DNA of 64,000 nt, from positions 1,135,998 to 1,199,997 of the forward strand of contig JAINUG010000052.1 of NCBI GenBank assembly GCA_029706075.1, in the 5' to 3' direction. How positions within the stretch are numbered: position 1 is the first letter of the stretch; each line of letters starts with the position of its first letter. Both the position numbers and the translations under genes were made by a program. This DNA comes from Aldrovandia affinis. Taxonomy: Eukaryota; Chordata; Actinopteri; Notacanthiformes; Halosauridae. Positions 55,173-64,000 of this stretch are shown here, piece by piece. The notes under the pieces were generated by a model. The model searched no databases. It was not told the DNA's origin and saw nothing but the letters and a program-made list of their open reading frames with translations.

Positions 55173-55250
55173 CGAAAGACACAATGTAGCGAATGACACA
55201 AGATTACAATTTGTTGCTACCTTGTGTAATTTGCTACATTGTGTCATTCG
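55173..55250. repeat. Hairpin with 30-bp arms upstream of mycbp2
   Basis: Arm 55173-55202 pairs with 55221-55250 with three mismatches by eye; loop of 18 bases. Core word ACAATGTAGC / GCTACATTGT. Confidence 0.8.
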
Positions 55251-55549
55251 AGCAATGTAGCCTAACGTTAATGTAGAATGTTGGATCTTGTAGCGCATTG
55301 ACTTTAGAACTGTTAAAGGGCCGAGGTGTCCCGTTATTGAAAATTAATGCACAAAATTCAGCGCTAGATGCCGGGATACTGTGCCTAGCGACGCTTTAAT
55401 TGAAAGGCCCTTAAGACGTCACGCGCACTGTAAAATCTAAACAATCCAACAGGCCAATCGCATCTCGTATCTGTACGCAAGCGCAGATGACCGTCCTCTA
55501 AACGACTGGCATCTAGCCTCTACCATTACTACCGTGTTATCTAGATGGC

Positions 55550-56016
55550 AACGTATCCCGGCATGCTTGACAGCGAAAGCGAGCAGGAAAGGATGATGAA
55601 GCTAAGATGGCAGCACTACTGAGGGTGCAGCCTGTCCGGGGTCAAGAAAAACACAAGGAACAAACGAAACCAAAGGACGACACAACGCATTTTTGAAGAA
55701 AAATCGCAACAGTCATTCTAACAGACGGGGCGATATGGCCTGAATTGTTGAATTCCCAGAGACAAGGATTCAATTATTGCGCTGAAAAGAAAGCATATTT
55801 CGCATTCGCATTTAAGGCAGTGTGGCTATATTATGCTGTTTAAATTGGACATTGTGGATGTAACGATTTTGTTGTTTCTGCATTTAAAGGATAGCTAACA
55901 TAACTGTATAGATGCACTGTATTCTTGATGACAGATTGGAATAACCGTTCGTTTGGTATTTATAAAGGGGTTTTGATGTAACGTTAACGTTAATATATGG
56001 ATTGTTCCACAAAACG
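55550..56016 (+). promoter_or_regulatory. mycbp2: mycbp2 promoter and 5' UTR candidate
   Basis: Sequence upstream of the mycbp2 start. It contains AAGATGGCAGC at 55604-55614, close to the YY1 consensus (AAGATGGCGGC) that often overlaps start sites of TATA-less genes. The transcription start may lie close to it. An upstream ATG-rich UTR is possible. Confidence 0.45.
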
Positions 56017-56285
56017 ATGATGTGTGCAGCTGCGGCAGCGGGTGCCGGTGGGATTCTGTCTTCCTCATCGCCTGCTGTGGGGCTGGGTGTCGGGGTCATT
56101 TCTGGAGTTGGAACCGATTTCCCTTGCATTGGATCGGGCATGGGTTCGTGTCCCGCTCCCGGGGCCCAGTCAGATTGCCGGAGCCGGTATCAGCTTCTAC
56201 TCTCAGGAAGAGCTTTGGCGGAAAGGTATCGCAGGATCTATACTACAGCTATCAACGACAAAGAGCAGGGGATAACCCCAGGAAG
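56017..56285 (+). CDS. mycbp2: MYCBP2 (PAM/Phr1) first coding exon
   Basis: MYCBP2 is a giant neuronal E3 ubiquitin ligase of the PHR family that controls axon growth and synapse formation (family knowledge). Only the first exon is here: start MMCAAAAAGAGG at the ATG pair 56017-56022, a low-complexity Ala/Gly/Ser/Pro stretch, then YQLLLSGRALAERYRRIYTT, nearly identical to the vertebrate N-terminus, then AINDKEQGITPG. Donor AAG|GTAAGT at 56285 ends two bases into a codon. The ligase, RCC1-like and PHR domains are all beyond the right edge. Divergent from scel, as in human. Confidence 0.93.
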
Positions 56286-56288
56286 GTA

Positions 56289-56290
<2 letters not shown>

Positions 56291-56319
<29 letters not shown>
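56291..56319 (+). repeat. Poly(A) tract just after mycbp2 exon 1 donor
   Basis: An uninterrupted run of about 29 A in the first bases of intron 1, within ten bases of the splice site. Likely length-variable. Confidence 0.9.
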
Positions 56320-56389
56320 CCCGAATGTTCGGTGTTCTAAAAATTCTGGCTTCTAAGTCACTGCTTAGCTTGCTAGCGTACATAGTGTT

Positions 56390-57900
56390 TTAAGATGACT
56401 AGCTAGCTAGATGTAATGTTAGCTATCGCTATCTCGCTGCGTAGCTACCGGTATGATAAACTGTCAACTGGCGTGTCTTCGCCATCTAGCTGGTACGCAT
56501 TTTTTAGCTAGGTAGTCATCATGGCTGTGTAGCGCTGAACAATTGGTTAATATCATGCTTACTCGCCAGCTATCAGAATTGACACAGTGACATCACCTTG
56601 TTTGCGTGATACTGTTTCATTATCTTGCTGGCTAGCTATCTAGATGAGCACAAAGCCAGCTAGCGAATACTTTTAATCAAGAACCAGATAGCTAGCTAAA
56701 TATGTAGAATACATGTGACTGTTTGCAACTGTAATGCTAGCTAGCTACGTGCCATTTTGTTTTGTCTATAGTAAGCTAGCTAGCCAACTAGCTACACGGA
56801 GAGCCAGTTGCTGAGTAGCTAACGAACTAGCGAGCACCATATTATCTTCTTGCTTGCTAGCTAGTAGCTAAAGCTAGCTTGATGTCTAGTTACGCAGTAC
56901 TCTTTGGTTGTTAGCTTGGCAAAAAACATGTTAATTTAAGTTGACTAGCAGTGTTTAATCGATTGAAATAAACATCATCTGGTTTGTTTTGGTTGTGTTC
57001 TGAAGTAGCCAACGTTACTGTACGTATCTACTATGTATGGATTGAACAGTCGGCGGGCCCGACTTCACACACAGGTCTCTCCGGCAGTTTATCACAGCCC
57101 TTCCCTAGCCAACGGCTCTTCTCTCAGAAATATGCGATGACACCTGGGGAGGTTTTAGCCGGATACATGTGGCTGGCTAACATTTTAATTAGGACGCCTC
57201 TGGGGGGATTAGAGACCGTAACATTTTCTAAACATTTGAGCTTGTTTTAAACGTCTTTTTTCCAAGATAGGCACTAAGTTTCCTCCATAGTTTATACAGC
57301 TTACGATCTACCTTCAGAGCTAGCTCCGTAAGCACTACTTAGGTAGCAGTGGAGCTGTCTTTTTGTCAACACGGGCCTGGCTTTCGCAATGGGGGTGTCG
57401 AGTCCGCCTTCCTTCCGTGATATGACTTGCTTGGCTTTGCTATTGTTTCTCCAACAGTAATAATTTTCTAGCTTAGCTTTTTCGCTCACGTTAGTTGCAC
57501 TCTGATCTCCCCCGGCTGGTAACGGCAATTGGATAGTTGTTAGCTAACGTTATCTATATTGTCAACTCTTTGATGTTAGGTTAGTAGTTGGCTATCGTTA
57601 TCTTGCGCTAAATATATTGCTGTTTTGGCAATTTGTTAGTTCGCGCGCTATCTAGCTGCACTGGTGGGACTCAAGCCTCTGCAACCTTATTTGCTAAGTA
57701 CTAGCTAACGTTAGCAGCGTAGCTAGCTACAGTTGTTCATTGGTTAGTTAGTTAGCTCCTTACAGTGAGAGCTAACAATTAGTGGGCCGCTACCTAGCAG
57801 TAAAAACTAAACACAAGTATCATTAGCTATTCCTCCCCGCGCCCCTCAATGTAAAGACGTAGCAGGTAGCAAACGTTAGCGATAACATTTTGGTTTGTTT
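56390..57900. repeat. GCTAGC / AACGTTAGC-rich region in mycbp2 intron 1
   Basis: Dense, irregular clusters of the self-complementary words GCTAGC, AGCTAGCT, CTAGCTAG and AACGTTAGC across about 1.5 kb. It is not a simple tandem repeat. No exon is seen in it. Confidence 0.75.
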
Positions 57901-60487
57901 AGGACATGAAAACATTGTGTTACGTCGTCTGTGTATGAAGCTCTCATAGTTGCAAGAATTTTGGGTGCGGTGCAGGTGCGTTCATGTTTTTGCCTCGCCT
58001 GACGTAGGGGAGAGCTTGTAACGTTAGCTGTTATAGCTGCGCAGAACTGAATTCCCCGAAGAGCTGCAACTTAAAATGAAAGTGGTCGCGTTGTAGCACC
58101 TCCTCTACAATTATTGTTTCCCTTTTTTTGCGCATAGCTACTTACAGAAATATGTGAAATTTCAATGTCTTTTTTTGGGGGGACGAATAAAATGTTAAAA
58201 AATGTGTACTGTTATGTAAACAATTCAGTATGTGAATGTTTTCTTAGGCCAAAGCCTCAAATCAATAATGTAATTAAAGAATGACATCATTGCAGTGTCC
58301 TATAGGCCTAGTTGTCATATTGACGAAGCTAGAAACTGAAAAGATTTGTCCTGCAATAAATATAGGAAGACGCGTGTGTCCTTTAATTGATTTTTTTCCT
58401 TTATTTTTTTGGCGTACACGGTGGATTTAGGCTATTGCTTAACTTAAATGAATATTTTAATTAAATGCGAAGAGCTGCAATAACGTTAGTTTATTTGATC
58501 GGTACATTGTCCAGTTCAGGTTACCACAAGTTGTACAGTATTGACATTTGGAAGCTTTGCTATGTCCATTGTAATTTCTAATAGTTGATCTATTACTAAT
58601 AGGGTTGCATTTTTCAGCGCTAAATGTTTTCAGTCAGCCGCGTGGTATATGCAGTTACACCCACACTAGTCTCAACCCCAGATGGCCTTTCTCTTAAAGT
58701 CATGAGCCTGACAATTGAGGCTGTACCACAGTACCGTGGCTTGCGAATTGTTTAGTTTAATAGTTACTTTACATGCCTATGAACATGTATGTATGCATGT
58801 CTTCTTTTGCTTAATGTGCAAACCTGCACAGCTTTTCAATGATCAATTTGTATTCAATTTCTTTAATTGTACTTTTGTTCATGCTTGTAAGTTATGTTAT
58901 TTAAAAAAAAAACAATTGATGAGAACAATTAAAAGATTATTTAATGAAGGACCATCGTTTTTTGTTGGAGATTGACATAAATTAAGACATGCCATCACTG
59001 GTGGTTGGCTACTTTTAGCCAAAGCCTGGTTGCCAAACCTTGGGATAGCTTAGTTATACACTGTGGTCTTGTCACAATGAACATAATTCTCCACAGTTCT
59101 TGGTCTGAATATATTTCAGCAGGTCGAATTTAAGTTGAGCTCACCGTTTATGACAGGAATGCATCAAAAAAAGGCCGGTACCTTGAAGCAGAAGTGACAT
59201 GAAAATGAGATGTGGCCTTCGTGTCTTCAGATCCGATGATCATATCAAACTGTAAGGTGACTGTATTGTCTCAAAAGTCAGAGTTGTCCAATCCTATGGC
59301 TGGTGTGGGTGCATGCGTTTGTTCTTGCCCAGCACTAAAACACCTGGTTCAACTGAATAAATAATCATGGTCTTTAGTCAAGACCTTGATTAGTTGAATC
59401 AAGTGTTTTTTGTTGTTGTTGTTGCTGGGCTAGAACATAAAGCTTGCACCCAGACCGGCTCTTCTCGGATAAGATTGGACACACCTGGTCTAAGTGGTCA
59501 GTCAAACAGATGATGGAGAGAGAATGCAGCATTTCAGCTGCGTTTCAGTTTGATTCACTTAACACACCCCTGCTGTCTTGCTTAAAGGTCCCATCCTTCA
59601 TTGATTAAGGTTAGGCCTAAGGTGTTTCCTGTTGCATTACCCCTTTTTTCAGAAACGCTATCGGAAAGTGTCGTCATCCTCCGAGCATTTCCTAACAACA
59701 ACTTGGCAATAAGGAAGAAAGTTCCATGAGTGGAGGAAATATTGTCTATGCTATTTCTATACACGGGATTAACTAAAGGTTAGAAAGGAATATCAAGAGC
59801 GTGGGCTAAGCGCAGGATAATTCTATTCAATAATATAACTAATTTCTGCCAATTTTTCAATGGACTTCTTTGTGCACAGAAAGATGGAACCTGTCAGATC
59901 ACAAACAGCGTTTTTATTGGATGGTTACAAATGATTTGTCATTTTTTTCCCGTCTAAGTTTTAGTCGTAGTTGTGCGCTTATAAGCTATAGTAGCTTATT
60001 AAGAGTCACAGGTAGTTTCTATTTTAAAGGTAATCTTGATTTGCATTTATTTGGCACCCATTCGCCTGTCAAGTGCCATTCATTTTTGTCTGTGTGTGAT
60101 CGGTGGTAGGCTTTTGTAAAGCTTTGTGCATTTGGCATAAATAAGGAAATTGGACCTTCAAACATATGAGAAACATGCGATTTTTTCCACTGCAGCAACC
60201 AGACCAAGTGTGCTGAATATAAGGAGGAATTAGTGAATATGAATATCATTCTATGTATTGGGGGAGAGTGAAAACTATTACTGTTTACCAATATCGTGTT
60301 GCATGATAATATTGTCATGTCGCCCGAGCCTATGTGGGACTGATAAAATAGTCAAGCACAGGGCTTGGTTGTGCTGCTAGCTAATAAAATATCTAATTAG
60401 AATAATCATAGTATCAATTTGAGTCTGGAGAGAAGGGATGGGATTGTGGAATCCAGCTGTGGTGTTATACATCATTAGCTATAAGCT
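57901..60487. other. mycbp2 intron 1, no gene seen
   Basis: AT-rich intron. The only structured item is the hairpin MITE at 59276-59490. Short open frames here have no family resemblance I can recognise. Confidence 0.6.
59276..59490. mobile_element. Hairpin MITE
   Basis: Imperfect terminal inverted arms (GTCCAATCCTATGGCTGGTG on the left; GATAAGATTGGACACACCTG on the right), with inner complementary blocks (TGCCCAGCAC / GCTGGGCTAG) and a GTT microsatellite in the loop. This resembles a common fish non-autonomous DNA element. No coding capacity. Confidence 0.6.
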
Positions 60488-60489
60488 AT

Positions 60490-63400
60490 ATCTTTTTTTT
60501 TGTGATCAAATTGTATTTTATGCAATGAATAAGGAAAATCAAATAAATAATAAGATAAGATTTTAAAAGATTTAAAAAAAAGATACAATGGGGGAAAGAA
60601 CCCCCAAAAAACAAACTGTCAATCGATTCAACAAACGACCACAATTCAACATTTGCCTCCTTGGCACCATGTATCCCTGCACTGGAGAGTTCCAAGTAAA
60701 CAATGTCCAAAAACAGCAGAATCCAGAGACGGTAAGTTAGTTTTCTCCAGAATAAACCCGTACATCGAGGAAACCAAACCCTTTGTGCCTCTGTCATGTA
60801 TAACCTTGTACAGAGGGCGGAAGGGTGGAAAGAGAGTCAGGACCGTCATGGAACGCCATAGGTTTTCATGGCAGCCCTCAATTGTAAATAAAAGAAAAAC
60901 TTATTACCTGGCAAATCAAATTGATTTTCTTCCCCATTCAGATTTTTGGCCTGAACAACATGCACTCAGTGGCCACTTTATCAGGTACACCTGTACCCTG
61001 TACCCCTGCTCGTTAATGCAATTATCTAATCAGCCAATCATGTGGCAGCAACTCAATGCATAAAAGCTTTCAGACATGGTCAAGAGGTTCAGTTGTTGTT
61101 CAGGCCAAAAATCTGAAACGGGAAGAAATGTGATCGAAGTCACTTTGACCGTGGAATGATTGTTGGTGCCCGACTGGGTGGTGTGATTATCTCAGAAACG
61201 GCAGATCTCATGGGATTTTCACGCACAACAGTCTCTAGAGTTTACAGAGAATGGTGTGAAAAACAAAAAACATCCAGCGAGCGGCAGTTCTGTGGGCGAA
61301 AACACCTTGTTAATGAGAGAGGTCAGAGGAGAATGGCCAGACTGGTTCAAGCTGACAGGAAGGTGACAGTAACTCAAATAACCCAGCGTTACAACAGTGG
61401 TATACAGAAGAATGCACAACATGTCGAACCTTGAAGTGGATGGCCTACAGGAGCAGAAGACCACTCCGGGTTCAACTCCTGTCAGCTAAGAACAGGAAAG
61501 TGAGGCTACAGTGGCTCACCAAAACTGGACCGTTGAAGATTGGAAAAACGTTCCCTGGTCTGACAAATCTCGATTTCTGCTACGACGGACAGTTGGTGGG
61601 GTCAGAATTTGGCGTAAACAACATGAATCCATGCCTTGTGTCAACGGTTCAGGCTGGTCGTGGTGGTGTAATGGTGTGGGGAATGTTTAAATGCCACAGC
61701 CTACCTGAGTCTTGTTGCTGACTATGTGCATCCCTTTATGGCCATCCTCTAATGGCTACTTCCAGCAGGATAATACACCATGTCACAAAACACACGTCAT
61801 CTCAAGCTGGTTCCACAAACATGACAATGAGTTCAGTGTACTCCAATGGCCTCCACAGTCACCAGATCTCAGTCCAATAGAGAACCTTTGCAGTGTGGTG
61901 ATTTGCAACATGAATGGGCAGCCGACAAATCTGCAGCAACTGCATGATGCTATCATGTCAACATGGACTAGAATCTCTGAGGAATGTTTCCAGCACCTTG
62001 TTGAATCTATACCACAAAGAATTCAGGCTGTTCTGGGGGCAGAGGGGGGGTCCTACCCAGTACTAGAAAAGTGTACCTAATAAAGTGGCCACTGAGAAGG
62101 GAAGCCCAGCATTATTAAATTTAGGGGAGCAAGCATCCCATTTGGAAAATATTTTCCACTGACCTCCACACCGCGACCATGTGGGAAACGATGGGGCCAT
62201 GGCGCCGTTTACACTGAATAGTGGAAATGTTAGAGAACAGCAGATCACGTAGCTGAACAGGGTGGATCAAGCTTTCCTCCAACATCCGCCACGAGATGGC
62301 GACATCAGGGTTAAACCAGTTGGTAAGTGGTCGCAGCGTGAAGGCCCAGTAGTAATACTTAAAGTTGGGGAGCGTGAGGCCGCCAGCCAATCTCTTCCGC
62401 TGTGTAGTGGCAAGGTTGAGACGAGGGGGTTTGGCCTTGCAGACAAACTTAGAGATGGCCATCCGGAGCTTGCTCCAGTAAAGAATAGAGGGAGGAAGCG
62501 GGATCATGGAATTAACAACATTTATTCTGGGGAGTATATTCATCTTGACTATGGAGACAGTCTCGAAGGGAGTTAGGCAGAGATGATCATCTTTCCAGAT
62601 CGCAAGAGATCTTTCTAAAGATATCCTCAAAATTGAACTTTGCCATCGCCGAGAGAGAGGGGAAAGTTTTGATTCCGAGATGCGTAAATTGTTTTACTAC
62701 AGGAATAGGAGGGGGGACTTCTGCCACATTCATTGCAGCGTTGAGAGGTAAGAGTTCAGACTTAGTCCAGTTAATTTTGTACCCAGAAATGTTGCTAAAA
62801 TGGTTCAGTAGGTGAGGGATTGATTGTTCTACAAACAGAACCACATCGTCAGCATACAAAGATATGTGATGATGTGTCCCATTGACTGAAATAGGGGAGA
62901 CCAGGTCAGACTGGAACACTGTCTGGGCCAGGAGCTTGGGGGAGAGAGCAAACCGTAATGGGCTGAGGGTGCAGCCCTGCCTGAAGCCCCTGGCAACTTC
63001 AAACAAGGGAGAAGAGGTTTTGCTAGTCATGACCACTGCCATGGGATTGGCGTACATCACCTTTATCATGTTAATAAACACCACCAGATCCCATGGCCAG
63101 ACGATCAAAGGCCTTCATGGCATCCAGGGACAGCACAGCAGCAGGCGACTTTAAACTAGCGGCCCGGTCGATGATGTGAAGCATTCTCCTGACACTATAT
63201 GAGGCAAGTCTGGTTCTAATGAAACCAGTCTGGTCACAGTGGACAAGCTTAGTCATGTAATCTTGAAGGCGTTTTGCCAGAGCTTTCACATACATTTTGA
63301 TATCCGAAGTAAGTAATGATAGGGGCCTAGTGCAATAAGTGGGATCTTTCTTTTTCTTTAAAACTAGGGACATAATGGCAATTTTCACATCCCTAGAAAA

Positions 63401-63607
63401 GGAACCCTTTTCAATGGAAAATGGTATCATATCAAAAAGGAGGGGGCCCAGTAAGTTCAAAAAAGTTAAATAAAATGCAGGCGGAATGCCATCCAAGCCT
63501 GGTGATTTGCCCTTTTGCATTTCCTGAACTGCTTCCTTCAGCTCATCTATAGTCATTGTCGCTGCCTCATCAACTGAGAGACACAAGATTTGGATGTTAC
63601 TCAAGAA
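60490..63607 (-). mobile_element. L1-type LINE fragment, split by a Tc1 element
   Basis: Minus-strand reverse transcriptase of L1/Tx1 type, broken by frameshifts. The finger/palm region (KSPGLDGIPPAFY; LVHCDQTGFIRTR; LSLDAMKAFDRL) lies at 63607-63070, the catalytic LYADDVVLFV at about 62880-62850, and the thumb and C-terminal domain down to 62100. The C-terminal FFYLQLRAAMKTYGVPW resumes at about 60900 after the Tc1 insertion. A T run on the plus strand at 60491-60500 marks the 3' poly(A) end. It is 5' truncated: no endonuclease or ORF1 is seen. Confidence 0.85.
60965..62096 (+). mobile_element. Tc1/mariner element with broken transposase
   Basis: Terminal inverted repeats begin CTCAGTGGCCACTTTAT on both ends. 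Between them lies a plus-strand DDE transposase in several frames: the N-terminal HTH part (GFSRTTVSRVYREW) at 61156-61434, a middle part ending GRGGVMVWGMF, and a C-terminal part with FQQDNTPCHKTH and SPDLSPIENL at 61712-62080. At least two frame breaks, so no active transposase. Confidence 0.88.
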
Positions 63608-64000
63608 ATTGCCGCAATTTGATTCGTCATGGTTAATATCAGAGCTATAACGAGCGGAATGTGCTATTGACTTGAATAGGATCTGACTGGATCACACAAA
63701 CTCTGGATTTGACCATCGTGATATCAGCAAATTGTTCAGTAGCTCTTAGTCGTAAGGCCAGTAAATTACTTACTTAGCTATTGAAATAGTAACGCTGTCT
63801 TGTCCGATGTATTTGGAAGTCCGCTCTGCCTTTTAACACATTGTAAGAACAATCATAGTTTGTGCAGTAATACAGCGATAGACATCGTAGTTGGCAGCTG
63901 CATACCATACCTGTAACACTGGGAAGGAAACGTTTTTTTTTTTTTTTTTTTTTTTTCCTTCAGGAGTAAACAAGTATACATATACAAAAAGTATTAAACA
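63608..64000. other. mycbp2 intron 1, right edge
   Basis: No gene seen. A T run of about 26 bases lies at 63932-63957. Confidence 0.6.

Noticed and set aside
55884-56141. Minus-strand open frame over the mycbp2 start
   Set aside because: Antisense of the Ala/Gly/Ser-rich mycbp2 N-terminus, with no independent support.

Overview
The window is nuclear DNA of a ray-finned fish, almost certainly a teleost. The evidence is small exons in long introns, many tRNA-derived SINEs with fish-type 3' tails, V-SINE copies, several Tc1 elements, hAT and Harbinger-like MITEs, long CA/TG and GATA-type microsatellites, and an intron rich in GCTAGC/AACGTTAGC words. I cannot name the species from sequence alone. 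No bacterial genes, CRISPR arrays, rRNA genes or free-standing tRNA genes were seen.

Three protein-coding genes are recognised. slain1 lies on the minus strand: exon 1 is at 8550-9013, exon 2 at 1804-1940, and the rest runs off the left edge. scel (sciellin) is also on the minus strand, with 29 coding exons placed by hand between 33862 and 11361. mycbp2 is on the plus strand: only its first coding exon, 56017-56285, is in the window, followed by at least 7.7 kb of intron. From my knowledge of the human locus, the order and orientation (MYCBP2 divergent from SCEL, then SLAIN1 in tandem) match chromosome 13q22, so this is conserved microsynteny. The scel exons keep one reading phase almost throughout. 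The N-terminal part has the LLRDNSW and NFGRAVLSRY segments, then many short repeat exons, then a C-terminal LIM domain split over two exons.

The most unusual endogenous structure is a tandem array inside scel (about 15.9-20.5 kb). A unit of about 1.1 kb holds a 57-base exon (A), a dead relic of a third exon, an embedded SINE and a 69-base exon (B). It is repeated four times plus a partial copy, with introns nearly identical between copies. One B exon has 70 bases and would shift the frame; the same unit carries many other small indels, so either a real lesion or a consensus error is possible.

The rest is mostly mobile DNA. Main items: an internally deleted Tc1 abutting a broken Tc1 (4.6-6.4 kb); a solo LTR inside an old Harbinger-like element (27.7-28.5 kb); a hAT MITE with a perfect 8-bp target duplication (29.4 kb); a decayed Ty3/gypsy element whose 5' LTR contains a long TTGC microsatellite (30.4-33.5 kb); and an LTR-bounded element with no visible polymerase, coding instead for a duplicated GW-type module and a long coiled coil and interrupted by a V-SINE (44.6-48.3 kb). 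Near the right edge an L1-type LINE is split by a Tc1 element (60.5-63.6 kb). The intergenic stretch 36.4-55.5 kb has no recognisable host gene.
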